A stretch of 64,000 nt of DNA, taken from the NCBI RefSeq assembly GCF_009857135.1, contig NZ_CP047318.1:7006001-7070000 (forward strand), written 5' to 3'. Within the stretch, counting starts at the first letter, position 1; each line of letters opens with the position of its first letter. The notes beneath the pieces are model-generated. The model saw only the letters and a program-made list of their open reading frames with translations, was not told the DNA's origin and searched no databases. Origin of the DNA: Streptomyces sp. HM190 (GTDB taxonomy: Bacteria; Actinomycetota; Actinomycetes; Streptomycetales; Streptomycetaceae). Shown one piece after another: positions 43,240 through 52,362 of the stretch. A program made the position numbers and the translations under genes.

Positions 43240-43878
43240 TCACACCTTCCTGGGGGAGGCCAGCAGATACCGCTCCCGCGTCCGCGGGTCCGTGTGCTCG
43301 CTGGGCTGCCAGCCCGCCCGCCGAAGGGTCTCGGCGCAGTCGCGCAGGGCCCCCGTGTCCGGCTCGTGCACGGCGACGGCCTCGGGCTGCGGGGTGGTCC
43401 GCACCCGGTAGCCGCCCCGTTCCGCCTCCGGGCCCGCCGGGCGGTGGCCCGCCGCTTCGAGGGCGAGCGCGGCGGCCCGTACGAGGTGCGCGCGCTCCCA
43501 GCCGCAGGGGAGGTCGGTGGCGCCGTCCGGGTTCGTCATCCGCCGCAGTTCCAGCAGTCCCTGCCAGGCGCTGTGCACCTCACGGGCCCGTGCCGGGCCG
43601 TCCCCGGCGCCCTCCTCGCCGCCCACCCGGGCCGCGAAGGCGCCCGACGCGCCGGGCTCGGGCCGAGCCGGGGCCGGGGTCGCCGCGGGCGGACCGGCCT
43701 CCCGCACGCGGTGTCCGGCCGGGGTCAGGAAGTGATCGTGCGGTGGGCGCGGGTGGCGGAACGCCAGCCCTCGCTTCACCAGCGCCGCCAACTGGGCCGG
43801 CGTACCCGTGAGCCGTCCGGTCACGGGCTCGGCGGCGTCGATGATCCGCCGCTGGACGGCGGTCGGCGGTCGGGCCAC
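43240..43878 (-). CDS. Hypothetical protein (212 aa)
   Basis: The GTG at 43878 is chosen because AAGGGAG lies 7 bp upstream; a GTG at 43911 lacks any ribosome site. The N-terminal ~55 residues (VQRRIIDAAEPVTGRLTGTP, LAALVKRGLAFRHPRP) look like a small winged-helix or helical domain. An Ala/Pro linker and a C-terminal domain (GYRVRTTPQPEAVAVHEPDT, LRRAGWQPSEH, RERYLLASP) follow. No family is recognised and no cysteine cluster or membrane span is seen. Confidence 0.6.
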   Translation of the reverse strand: MARPPTAVQRRIIDAAEPVTGRLTGTPAQLAALVKRGLAFRHPRPPHDHFLTPAGHRVREAGPPAATPAPARPEPGASGAFAARVGGEEGAGDGPARAREVHSAWQGLLELRRMTNPDGATDLPCGWERAHLVRAAALALEAAGHRPAGPEAERGGYRVRTTPQPEAVAVHEPDTGALRDCAETLRRAGWQPSEHTDPRTRERYLLASPRKV

Positions 43879-43948
43879 GACGGGTCTCCCTTCGCCGAGG
43901 AGCGCCGTCACGCGGGGACGGCGTGAGCCCACTCGGGGACTTCGAAGC

Positions 43949-44548
43949 CTACGAGGAGGGTCTGACATTCCACGCCGCGAGCACCGGACGGCCGTGCTCC
44001 GTGCCGAGCCGGCAGACCGTGCCCGTGGCGAGCTGGAACAGCGCCCCCGCGGACGCGGGCAGTCCGAGGTAGCGTGCGGTGAGGACGCGGAGGAAATGGC
44101 CGTGCGCCACGAGCACCACACAGCCCTCCGTGTTGCCGAGCGCCGCGTGTGCCTTCGCCAGTATCCGGTCGGCGCGCGCCCCGACGTCCTCGGGTCCCTC
44201 CCCGGGGTGCTCGGGCGGTCCCGGTGCCACCCCGTCGGTGAACAGGAACCAGTCGGGCCGCGTCCGGTGGATCTCCTGGGTCGTCACCCCCTCGTACGCA
44301 CCGTAGTCCCACTCGGAGAGGTCCGCGTCGACCTGCGCCCCCTGCAGTCCGGCCAGCTCGGCGGTCTGGCGGGCCCGCTTCATGGGGCTGACGAACACGG
44401 CCCCGATCCGGTGCGAGGTCAGCAGCGGGGCCAGGCCGCGCGCCTGTTCCCGCCCCCGGTCGGTCAGCGGGAGGTCCGTCCAGCTGGTGTGCTGCCCGGA
44501 CACCGACCACTCGGTCTCCCCGTGCCGCACAAGAAAAAGATCACCCAT
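43949..44548 (-). CDS. Histidine phosphatase family protein
   Basis: The 199-residue phosphoglycerate-mutase-like phosphatase has LFLVRHGETEWSVSGQHTS with the catalytic RHG, FVSPMKRARQTAEL, LSEWDYGAYEGVTT and VVLVAHGHFLRVLTARYLGL with the second catalytic His. It is a broad-family phosphatase and the substrate cannot be read. The ATG at 44548 directly precedes the first strand; the adjacent codons CTT-TTT-CTT are unusual for this GC-rich DNA. Confidence 0.88.
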   Translation of the reverse strand: MGDLFLVRHGETEWSVSGQHTSWTDLPLTDRGREQARGLAPLLTSHRIGAVFVSPMKRARQTAELAGLQGAQVDADLSEWDYGAYEGVTTQEIHRTRPDWFLFTDGVAPGPPEHPGEGPEDVGARADRILAKAHAALGNTEGCVVLVAHGHFLRVLTARYLGLPASAGALFQLATGTVCRLGTEHGRPVLAAWNVRPSS

Positions 44549-44712
44549 GTCCCACAGGCTACGAGCCCACCGCCCCGGTTCCTCGAACTCCGGCTCGCCT
44601 AGCCCCCGGAAGGCGCCGGTCCGCGGGAGCCGAGCCGGTGTGCCGTTGAGGAGTCGCGGCACGGCGGGCGCCGAGGCGCGCCCCCGGGGAGCACGGCGGC
44701 GCCGCTTCCCTG

Positions 44713-45921
44713 CTATTGCCGGTAGCCGCTCAGGAACCGTCCGATACGGCTGATCGCCGCGTCCAGGTCGTCCGCGTGGGGCAGGGTGAGGATGCGGAAG
44801 TGGTCGGGGGCGGGCCAGTTGAAGCCCGTGCCCTGGACGACCTGGATCTTCTCGCGCAGCAGCAGGTCGAGGACGAACTTCTCGTCGTCGTGGATCTTGT
44901 GGACCTTGGGGTCCAGGCGCGGGAACGCGTACAGCGCCCCCTTGGGCTTCACACACGACACGCCGGGGATCTCGTTGAGCTTCTCCCAGGCCACGTTCCG
45001 CTGTTCGTGCAGCCGCCCGCCCGCAGCGGTCAGGTCCCGGATGGACTGGCGGCCGCCGAGCGCGGCCTGGATCGCGTACTGGGCGGGGGCGTTGGCGCAC
45101 AGCCGCATGGAGGCCAGCATCGTCAGGCCCTCCAGGTAGTCGCGGGCGTGCTGCCTGGGGCCGGTGACGACCAGCCAGCCGGAGCGGAAGCCCGCCACGC
45201 GGTACGTCTTGGACAGGCCGCAGAAGGTGAGGACGACCAGGTCGGGGGCGAGCGCGGCGGCCGAGTGGTGCACGGCGTCGTCGTACAGGATCTGGTCGTA
45301 GATCTCGTCGGCGAACACCATCAGGCCGTGGCGGCGGGCGAGGTCGAGGATGCCCTCGACGATCTCCTTGGGGTAGACCGCGCCGGTGGGGTTGTTGGGG
45401 TTGATGATGACGACGGCCCTGGTGCGGTCGGTGATCTTCGACGCCATGTCGTCGAGGTCCGGGTACCAGTCGGCCTGCTCGTCGCACAGGTAGTGCACCG
45501 CCTTGCCGCCGGCGAGGGTCGTCACGGCGGTCCAGAGCGGGAAGTCGGGCGCGGGGACGAGGATCTCGTCGCCGTCCTCGATCAGCGCCTGGACGGCCAT
45601 CGACACCAGCTCGGAGACGCCGTTGCCGAGGAAGACGTCGTCGACGTCCACCGCCAGGCCGAGGGTCTGGTAGCGCTGGGCGACCGCGCGGCGGGCGGAG
45701 AGGACGCCGCGCGAGTCCGTGTAGCCGTGGGCCTGCGGCAGCATCCGGATCATGTCCTGGAGGATCTCCTCCGGCGCCTCGAAGCCGAAGAGCGCGGGGT
45801 TGCCGGTGTTCAGGCGCAGCACGCTGTGGCCCGCCTCCTCCAGCGCGTTCGCGTGCTCGATCACGGGGCCGCGGATCTCGTAACAGACCTCGCTGAGCTT
45901 GCTCGACTGCCGGAACTCCAT
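44713..45921 (-). CDS. PLP-dependent aminotransferase (alanine transaminase AlaT-like)
   Basis: The 402-residue fold-type I enzyme starts FRQSSKLSEVCYEIRGPVIE. It has LNTGNPALFGFEAPEEILQD, NPNNPTGAVYPKEIVEGILD, the PLP Lys in FCGLSKTYRVAGFRSGW and the terminal FRILTLPHADDLDAAISRIG. This pattern is the AlaT branch (pyruvate/glutamate transaminase). It is divergent from an HxlR-family regulator with two operator-like palindromes between them. Confidence 0.9.
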   Translation of the reverse strand: MEFRQSSKLSEVCYEIRGPVIEHANALEEAGHSVLRLNTGNPALFGFEAPEEILQDMIRMLPQAHGYTDSRGVLSARRAVAQRYQTLGLAVDVDDVFLGNGVSELVSMAVQALIEDGDEILVPAPDFPLWTAVTTLAGGKAVHYLCDEQADWYPDLDDMASKITDRTRAVVIINPNNPTGAVYPKEIVEGILDLARRHGLMVFADEIYDQILYDDAVHHSAAALAPDLVVLTFCGLSKTYRVAGFRSGWLVVTGPRQHARDYLEGLTMLASMRLCANAPAQYAIQAALGGRQSIRDLTAAGGRLHEQRNVAWEKLNEIPGVSCVKPKGALYAFPRLDPKVHKIHDDEKFVLDLLLREKIQVVQGTGFNWPAPDHFRILTLPHADDLDAAISRIGRFLSGYRQ

Positions 45922-45950
45922 GCGCTCTCGCCCTCCGGTTCGGTGTGTTG

Positions 45951-45986
45951 CTTGGTTTTACCAAGTAGGCGCTTGGAAAGTCCAAC
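45951..45986. promoter_or_regulatory. Two CTTGG-N5-CCAA palindromes between aminotransferase and HxlR genes
   Basis: CTTGGTTTTACCAAG (45951-45965) is a perfect 5+5 inverted repeat. CTTGGAAAGTCCAAC (45972-45986) is the same motif with one mismatch, 21 bp further. The second overlaps the -35 region of a TAGACT -10-like box (45995-46000). That box would start transcription at about the regulator's ATG at 46008. HxlR-type proteins usually bind such sites and repress the divergent gene. Confidence 0.65.
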
Positions 45987-46007
45987 GACATGTCTAGACT
46001 GCGTCGC

Positions 46008-46640
46008 ATGTCACCACGCCGAAGCTACGACCAGTACTGCTCCGCCGCCCGGGCGCTCGACCTCGTCGGTGACCGCTGGACCCTGCTGATCGTGCGCGAA
46101 CTGCTCGCCGGGCCGCGCCGCTACACGGACCTGCACGCGGACCTGCCCGGCGTCAGCACGGACGTCCTCGCCTCACGGCTGAAGGACATGGAGCGTGACG
46201 GTCTGTCGACCCGGCGCCGGCTGCCGCCGCCGGGCGCCGCGTACGTCTACGAACTCACCGGCCGCGGACGGGATCTGCTCCCGGTGCTGCAGGCGCTGGG
46301 GGAGTGGGGCGAGGACGCGCTGGGGGAGCGCCGGCCGACGGACGCCGTACGGGCGCACTGGTCCGCCCTGCCGCTCCTGCGGCACCTCGACGGCCGCGCC
46401 GCCGGTCTCGCCGAAGTCCGCCTGGAGGAGGGGACGTTCCACCTGTGGACCGGCGCCGAGGACGGACCGGTGTACGGCGACGGCCCCGCGCCGGGCGAGC
46501 CGGACGCCCGGCTGACCCTGGACGAGGAGACCTGCGAGGCGGTGCGCAGGGGCGAACTGACCCTCCTGGACGCCGTACGGGCGGGCCGGGTCGAGGTGTC
46601 GGGGGAGGGGGCCCTGGCGAAGGAACTGCGGGAGGGGTGA
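46008..46640 (+). CDS. HxlR-family winged-helix regulator with C-terminal sterol-carrier-like domain
   Basis: The 210-residue protein has an N-terminal HxlR HTH (QYCSAARALDLVGDRWTLLI, RELLAGPRRYTDLHADLPGV, LASRLKDMERDGL). A C-terminal ~90-residue domain resembles SCP2 (FHLWTGAEDGPVYG, LDEETCEAVRRGELTLLDAV). ATG 46008 is preferred; a promoter -10 box sits seven bases upstream, suggesting a leaderless message, and an in-frame ATG at 45990 would fall inside that promoter. It probably controls the divergent aminotransferase and itself. Confidence 0.85.
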   Translation: MSPRRSYDQYCSAARALDLVGDRWTLLIVRELLAGPRRYTDLHADLPGVSTDVLASRLKDMERDGLSTRRRLPPPGAAYVYELTGRGRDLLPVLQALGEWGEDALGERRPTDAVRAHWSALPLLRHLDGRAAGLAEVRLEEGTFHLWTGAEDGPVYGDGPAPGEPDARLTLDEETCEAVRRGELTLLDAVRAGRVEVSGEGALAKELREG

Positions 46641-46654
46641 GGGCCCGTGAACGC

Positions 46655-46693
46655 CGAGGGCCCGCCGGACCGGGAGGGTTCGGCGGGCCCTCG
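46655..46693. terminator. Bidirectional terminator
   Basis: CGAGGGCCCGCCG (46655-46667) pairs perfectly with CGGCGGGCCCTCG (46681-46693) over 13 bp. It lies in the 61-bp gap between the convergent HxlR gene and the membrane-protein gene. Confidence 0.85.
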
Positions 46694-46701
46694 CGGGAGT
46701 G

Positions 46702-47511
46702 TCAGGCGCCCGGCGGGGGCACCCGCGTCGGGCGGCCCGAGCCCCGGGTGAGGGAGTAGCCGCCGATGCCCGCGAGGGCGGCGAGCACCGCGCCGAGCGC
46801 GGTCCACACCCAGCGGTCGCTCCACCAGCCCGACGCCCAGCCGTCGTCGGGTTCGAGGGAGGACAGCACGGCCTCGGCCGAGGAGTCCTCGTCGTCCTGC
46901 TCCGAGGTCACCGCGATGCCCGGCACGAGCGGCTGCGCCAGTGAGCCGTCGACCGCCGCGGCACCGCCGATGTCCTTGGACTCGGCGCGCACCTCGACCC
47001 CCACCGGCAGTCCGAGGTCGCCCGTGGCCAGCCGCGTCGTCGTCAGCCGGACGTAGTACGTGCCCGGCAGCGGGTCGTCGGACCACTGCTCCGACCAGGC
47101 GCGGACCGTGCGCAGCGTGCAGGACAGCTCCACGGAGGCCGCCCCCGCGTCGGCCGTGCGCGTCTGTGCCCCGTACTGGCAGGCCTGGCGGCGCCGCAGC
47201 CCGTCGTACACGTCGACCTGCCACGTCGAGGCGGACCCGGCCGCCTCCGGCAGCTTCACCGTCGCCCGCACGGTGGGGCGCCCGCCGGCGTCCGCCGGGA
47301 ACGACCAGTACAGGTAGTCGCCGGTCGAGGCGCTCGCCGTCGCGGTCATCCCCTGCTCGAACTCCGCCGCCGTGCGGAAGGAGGTGCCCGCCTCGGTGGG
47401 CGCGTCACCGCTCTCCGACGGGCTCGCGGAGGGGGAGGAGTCCGCGGCCGCCGGGGAGACGGCCAGGGCCAGCATCAGCAGGGCGGCGCCCCACACACGA
47501 GTGATCCGCAT
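46702..47511 (-). CDS. Secreted, C-terminally membrane-anchored protein of a VWA pair
   Basis: The 269-residue protein has a signal peptide (RVWGAALLMLALAVSPAAA), a Ser/Glu-rich linker, a jelly-roll-like extracellular region (GDYLYWSFPADAGGRPTVRA, YYVRLTTTRLATGDLGLPV) and a C-terminal membrane helix (VWTALGAVLAALAGIGGYSL) with a basic tail. The ATG overlaps the stop of the VWA gene, so the two are co-translated and probably form one cell-surface complex. No enzyme motif is seen. Confidence 0.75.
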   Translation of the reverse strand: MRITRVWGAALLMLALAVSPAAADSSPSASPSESGDAPTEAGTSFRTAAEFEQGMTATASASTGDYLYWSFPADAGGRPTVRATVKLPEAAGSASTWQVDVYDGLRRRQACQYGAQTRTADAGAASVELSCTLRTVRAWSEQWSDDPLPGTYYVRLTTTRLATGDLGLPVGVEVRAESKDIGGAAAVDGSLAQPLVPGIAVTSEQDDEDSSAEAVLSSLEPDDGWASGWWSDRWVWTALGAVLAALAGIGGYSLTRGSGRPTRVPPPGA

Positions 47512-48779
47512 CAGTTGGTCCTCCAGACCGCGACCCGCCAGCGCGACAGCCAGCCCCACAGCACACCCGCCAGGAACCCGACGAGCACCAGCACACCGAG
47601 CAGCCACCAGCCGCGGCCGAGACCGAAGGACGCCACGTCCGTGGCCTGGTCCGGACCGTCCACCACGTCGACGGTGATCTCCAGCGGCAGACCGGGCGTG
47701 GCCTTCACCCCGCCGGCCGGCGCGTAGGAGTGGGTCACCTGCAGGCACACGGTCTCGGCGGTGTCCTCGTCCTCCTCGTCCTCGGCCTCCGCCTTCGGAT
47801 AGCGCAGACCCGTCGAGATGACGTCGGTACGGCCGTTGCCGGCCGCCTCGCCGCGTACGATCTCGCGGTTCTTGACGGTGACCGCGCGCAGCAGCACCCC
47901 GTAGTGCGGGTTGACGTCACGGTCCGCCGCGACGCTCACCGAGGCCCGCAGCTCCTGGCCCGGCTTCACGTCCACGCGGTACCAGCGCTGCTGGTTGAAC
48001 TCCTCGCGGTCGGTGAACAGCCCGGAGGTGAGCGTGGGCGCCCCGGCGCACGCGTCGGTGCCCTCGACGGCCTTCGGCACGACCACCGGGTCGGCCGCGC
48101 GGTCCACCAACTGGTTGACCCGGTCGGTGAGTTCGTCGCGGTGCTCGATCGAGGTGTACGTGCCGCCGGTCGCCTCGGCGATACAGCTGAGCTGGACGCG
48201 CAGCTTGGCGCTCGGCACCAGGCCGAGCGTGTCGATGGTCAGGCCGATGCCCTTCGCCGCGATCTCGCGGGCCACCTCGCACGGGTCGAGCGGGGCGCAG
48301 GTGTCCTCGCCGTCGCTGATCAGGACGATGCGCTTGGTGCCCTCGCCGCCCTCCAGGTCGTCGGCCGCCTTCAGCAGCGCGGGGCCGATCGGGGTCCAGC
48401 CGGTCGGGGTGAGCGTGGCGACGGCCGTCTTCGCCTCGGTGCGGTCCAGCGGGCCCACCGGGTACAGCTGCGCGGTGTCCTTGCAGCCCGTCTTGCGGTC
48501 GTCGCCCGGGTAGTTGGCGCCCAGCGTGCGGATGCCGAGCTGGACCTCCTCGGGCGTGGCGTCCAGTACCTCGTTGAACGCCTGCTTCGCCGCGGACATC
48601 CGGGACTGCCCGTCGATGTCCTTCGCACGCATCGAACCGCTGACGTCCAGCAGGAGGTTGACCTTGGGCGCGGTGGCCGTGGTCTCGTCGGCGACGGCCG
48701 TCGACGGGACGGCGATCCCGGCCGTCAGGGCGGCGAGCAGGACGAACACCCCTGCTGCCAGCCGTTGTCTTGTGATCAT
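47511..48779 (-). CDS. Membrane-anchored von Willebrand factor A domain protein
   Basis: The 422-residue protein has an N-terminal signal peptide and a VWA domain with the MIDAS motif DVSGS (~residue 46) and later metal residues (TGWTPIGPAL, ISDGEDTC). A beta-rich region (WYRVDVKPGQELRASVSVAA) and a C-terminal helix (WWLLGVLVLVGFLAGVLWGW) ending in basic residues follow. It is an extracellular adhesion/metal-binding protein held in the membrane. It shares a similar beta-rich layout with its partner downstream, suggesting paralogous ectodomains. Confidence 0.85.
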   Translation of the reverse strand: MITRQRLAAGVFVLLAALTAGIAVPSTAVADETTATAPKVNLLLDVSGSMRAKDIDGQSRMSAAKQAFNEVLDATPEEVQLGIRTLGANYPGDDRKTGCKDTAQLYPVGPLDRTEAKTAVATLTPTGWTPIGPALLKAADDLEGGEGTKRIVLISDGEDTCAPLDPCEVAREIAAKGIGLTIDTLGLVPSAKLRVQLSCIAEATGGTYTSIEHRDELTDRVNQLVDRAADPVVVPKAVEGTDACAGAPTLTSGLFTDREEFNQQRWYRVDVKPGQELRASVSVAADRDVNPHYGVLLRAVTVKNREIVRGEAAGNGRTDVISTGLRYPKAEAEDEEDEDTAETVCLQVTHSYAPAGGVKATPGLPLEITVDVVDGPDQATDVASFGLGRGWWLLGVLVLVGFLAGVLWGWLSRWRVAVWRTN

Positions 48780-49004
48780 CGGCGGATCCTATTGATCGGA
48801 GGGTCCGCGCTTCAAAACGAGACCGCCCGTTCACCCACCGGACGACGGCGCCCGCCGCGCGCCACCGACCGCCCCGCGTGCGGGGGGTGTCGACCTGGCC
48901 ACCGGCGCGTCGACGCGCCGAGCGACGGGCCCCGCACGGTGCCGGGCGGCGCGTCCCGTACCGGGCCGGGCGGCGCGTCCCGTACGCGGTGGGCCGGACG
49001 TGCC

Positions 49005-50507
49005 TCACCGCAGCGGGGTCGGCAGCTCCGCCCAGATGTCACCCGGCCGCTCCGGCGAAAGACGCATCAGCGTCAACGCCTTCGTCGGTACCGGCCCCTC
49101 CGTCAGCGTGGCCAGATCGGCGGTCGGCGGGACGTCCCGCACGGCGGCGGCGAGCGCCTCGCGCAGCACGGGCGTCGAACCCGCCGTCGCCCCGAGCGTG
49201 CCCGTGATCAGTGCGCCGAACAGCTTGCGCCGCAGGGTGGTCTCGTCGTCCGTGACGATGCGGCCGGTCAGCGCGGGCGCCGCGATCCCGTGCCGGGTCA
49301 GCCGGGCCGGGCTCACGCGGATGTCGGCGAGGTCGCGGTAGACGAGCCGCACGGGGGCATCCGACGCCGAGAGCACCACCAGGAGGTTCTGGCCGTGCGC
49401 CTCCAGGGCCACCCCCAGGTCGAGCAGCCGGAGGCAGACCGTGAGCGCGAGTCGGCTGAACTCCGCCAGCCACGAGGGCGACCGGGGCAGCCCGGTCGAC
49501 GCCAGGGCGGCCACCGGGACGACCCGCTCACCGCCGGCCGTGTCCGCGTACCGCTCCGGTGACTCCCGCAGCACCGCCGCCAGATCCGGGGAACCGGCGG
49601 TGACCGCGCCGAGCGTCCGCGTCACGTGCAGCAGACCGTCCGAGCGGGAGGCGACCTCCGCCATGAAGTCCGACACGATCGCCGACGTCTCGATCGAGTA
49701 GGCCGAGATGTCCCGCACCGAGGACGTCAGTCGCGCGCTCAACGCCGTCTTCACATGCGCCCCGCCGTCCACGAGGGCGAGGGTGCGCAGCGACATCAGC
49801 GGATGCGCCTCCACCACCTCGCCCGGAGGACACTTGAGCACGTGCGCCGCCTGCCACGGATGGACCGGCGCCAGCACCCGGCCGCCGTCCCGGAACCGCT
49901 CCGGCCACTCCCCGACCACCAGCGCCCCGTCCACGGGCGCCAGCCCCAGCGGCACGACCTGCCGGTGCTCGGGCCCGTAGGCGAGCTGATCGGCCGCCGA
50001 GAACCCGGGCCGGGACCGGCAGTTGGGGTGGAAGGGGTGCCCGTCCACCACCGACTGCTCCCACTCCCGGCTCGTCACCGGTTCCGCCGCCCGCTCCGGG
50101 CGTCCGGCCCGCGACAGCGCCAACGAGGCCGCGCTGTGGTCGAGTTCACCGGCGAAGGCCGCGCTGTGCGGGACCGCCAGCGCGCTCATCAGCCGCGCCG
50201 GACGGTCGTAGGGCCGCCCGTCCAGCCACACCCGCTCCACCGGCACGTCCGTGGCGTACGGGTCCACCGCCGGGCCGTGCAGCCGGCGGCCGTCCGCCAG
50301 GAGGAGCGTGACGCCGTCACCCCCGGCCGCCTCCCGGCGCGCCACCCACGGCAGCGGCTCGTGCACGAGGCCCCGCCACAGCCGCGCCAGCACAGCCGCC
50401 CGCGCGCCGGGGAGCGCCTCCGCGTACGGCCGTGTCAGCTCGGGGCGTACGGCGCCCAGCTCGGCGCCGAGCGCCGCCTCGGCATCGGACATCGGGTGAC
50501 GGTCCAC
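49005..50507 (-). CDS. IucA/IucC-family NIS siderophore synthetase 1
   Basis: The 500-residue NRPS-independent siderophore synthetase (ATP-dependent condensation of a carboxylate with an amine or hydroxylamine). Seen are VTSREWEQSVVDGHPFHPNC (ATP-binding HPxHP-like), LAPVHPWQAAHVL, MSLRTLALVDGGAHVKTALS, TSSVRDISAYSIETSA and LGVALEAHGQNLLVVLSASD with the FhuF-like C-terminus. GTG 50507 is preferred over ATG 50492 because AGGAG lies 7 bp upstream. It is divergent from a second synthetase; no decarboxylase, monooxygenase or acyltransferase is adjacent. Confidence 0.9.
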   Translation of the reverse strand: MDRHPMSDAEAALGAELGAVRPELTRPYAEALPGARAAVLARLWRGLVHEPLPWVARREAAGGDGVTLLLADGRRLHGPAVDPYATDVPVERVWLDGRPYDRPARLMSALAVPHSAAFAGELDHSAASLALSRAGRPERAAEPVTSREWEQSVVDGHPFHPNCRSRPGFSAADQLAYGPEHRQVVPLGLAPVDGALVVGEWPERFRDGGRVLAPVHPWQAAHVLKCPPGEVVEAHPLMSLRTLALVDGGAHVKTALSARLTSSVRDISAYSIETSAIVSDFMAEVASRSDGLLHVTRTLGAVTAGSPDLAAVLRESPERYADTAGGERVVPVAALASTGLPRSPSWLAEFSRLALTVCLRLLDLGVALEAHGQNLLVVLSASDAPVRLVYRDLADIRVSPARLTRHGIAAPALTGRIVTDDETTLRRKLFGALITGTLGATAGSTPVLREALAAAVRDVPPTADLATLTEGPVPTKALTLMRLSPERPGDIWAELPTPLR

Positions 50508-50695
50508 GGGTGGGCTCCTAGGGTGCGGGAACGGCGACGGGGGGTGCGGGCACCGCGTCGACCAGGGCGTACGACCTCTGCCCGCCCGCCTCCGCGGCGA
50601 CGCGTGACGGCGCCGGTACAGGTGCCGGGACGCTCGTCGGGACACGCCACGACGAGCAGACATACTTGATCACACACGCACCGTATGCGGAACGA

Positions 50696-52252
50696 ATGGA
50701 CCCCGTGGACGCCAACCCGCCTCGCGCCGACGTCGGCGCCACCGCCGACGCCCATGCCGCCGCGCCCCTGCTGAACTGCCTCCTGCGGGAGGCCGGGGAG
50801 CCTGTCGGACCCGGCGTGCACCGCCTCGCGGCGAGCGGCCGTCTCCTGCGCGTCCGCGGCACCCGCCGCCCCACCGACCCCGAACTGCTCGGCGACGGCA
50901 CCTGGCACCCGCTGACCCACGCCGAGCTCGTCGACCTCACCGCCGACGAACTCTGCCGACGCACCGGCCTGTCCAACCCCGAGCTGCCCGCCGAGATGCA
51001 CGGCAGCCGCGCGGCCGTGGCCGCCTTCCTCGCGGCACGCGCGCGGGCGACGCCACCCGAGGACCCGTACCGGCGCTCCGAGCAGTCCCTGATCACCGGA
51101 CACCCGTACCACCCCGCCCCCAAGGCGCGCGGCGGTGGTCCGGCCGCCGCCTGGCTGCCCTACGCGCCGGAGGCGTACGCGGGCTTCCCGCTGACGCTGC
51201 TCGGGATCCGCGAGGACACCCTCGTCGAGGAGGGCGACACCACCGCCCTCGACGCCCTGGGCGCGGCCCCGCCCGGTTACCGGCTGCTGCCCGCCCATCC
51301 CTGGCAACTCGACCTGGTGGAAAAGGAGTTGGCCGAAGCCTTCGCCGACGGCCGACTGATACGGCTGGGGCACACGGCGGGCGAGGTGTGGCCGACGGCC
51401 GCGATCCGCACGGTGTACCTGCCCGGAGGGGCCGGGGCGCACCGTCCCGGCGCGACCCCCTCCGAGCCGGACCTCTTCCTCAAGTTCAGCCTGGACGTGC
51501 GGATCACCAACGACGTGCGCCGTCTGTGGCGGCACGACCTGCTCAAGCTGCGCCGCACCGACGCGGCGGCCCGCGCGGCCCTCGCCGCGCTGCCCGACGG
51601 CGCCTGGCTGAGCGACCGCGGCTACCGCACCGCCGCCTTCGCGTTCGAGGAGCTCGCGGTCCTGGTCCGCGACGGACTGGCCGGGCAGCTCGCCCCCGGT
51701 ACGACCGCCGTCCTCGGCGCCGCCCTCACCGAGGACACCGCGGCGTTCCCCGACAACCCGCTGGTCCGCACCGACGCCCCCGCCGCCTGGTGGACGGCGT
51801 ATCTGCGGGCGGTCGTGCCCCCGGCCCTCGGCGCGTTCCACCACCACGGTGTCGTCCTGGAGGCACACCTCCAGAACACGCTCGTCGCCTGCGACGCCGC
51901 CGGCACCCCCGTCCAGGCCCTCTACCGGGACGCCGAGGGCGTGAAGCTCCTGCCGGACGTGACCCGCGAGGCGGGCTGGGAACGGCTGGTGTACTGCCTG
52001 TTCGTCAACAACGTCCTGGAGGTCGCGGCTGCCGTGGCCGAACACCACCCCGGTGTCGACGTGTGGGGCGCCGTACGCGCGGAACTGGAGCGGCACCGCG
52101 CGGTGCCCGGCGTCGAGGACCTCCTCGACGCGCCGACGCTGCCGGGCAAGACGAACCTGCTGCTGCGCTGGACGCGCGCCGACGGCGCGGACGCCCGCTA
52201 CCTCCCGCTGCCCAACCCGTTCCGGCATGCCGACCGCTCCGGGGCGGCGTAA
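50696..52252 (+). CDS. IucA/IucC-family NIS siderophore synthetase 2
   Basis: The 518-residue NIS synthetase has EQSLITGHPYHPAPKARGG, LLPAHPWQLDLVEKEL, AIRTVYLPGGAGAH, LFLKFSLDVRITNDVRRLWR and HHHGVVLEAHLQNTLVACDA. It differs clearly from the divergent partner, so the two probably act at different steps of one siderophore. ATG 50696 is chosen; a TTG at 50666 is in frame but would lie in the promoter. I see no canonical iron box (TTAGGTTAGGCTAACCTAA type) in the 188-bp gap. Confidence 0.9.
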   Translation: MDPVDANPPRADVGATADAHAAAPLLNCLLREAGEPVGPGVHRLAASGRLLRVRGTRRPTDPELLGDGTWHPLTHAELVDLTADELCRRTGLSNPELPAEMHGSRAAVAAFLAARARATPPEDPYRRSEQSLITGHPYHPAPKARGGGPAAAWLPYAPEAYAGFPLTLLGIREDTLVEEGDTTALDALGAAPPGYRLLPAHPWQLDLVEKELAEAFADGRLIRLGHTAGEVWPTAAIRTVYLPGGAGAHRPGATPSEPDLFLKFSLDVRITNDVRRLWRHDLLKLRRTDAAARAALAALPDGAWLSDRGYRTAAFAFEELAVLVRDGLAGQLAPGTTAVLGAALTEDTAAFPDNPLVRTDAPAAWWTAYLRAVVPPALGAFHHHGVVLEAHLQNTLVACDAAGTPVQALYRDAEGVKLLPDVTREAGWERLVYCLFVNNVLEVAAAVAEHHPGVDVWGAVRAELERHRAVPGVEDLLDAPTLPGKTNLLLRWTRADGADARYLPLPNPFRHADRSGAA

Positions 52253-52362
52253 CGTCGCGCGTGAGGGCACCCGGGTACGTCCGGCCTGCCGTGCCGCACC
52301 CGAGGGGAACCGGCGGCCGTCCGCGGCCGCCCGGCCGTGGCCCGTGACGCTGGAGGTGTCTC

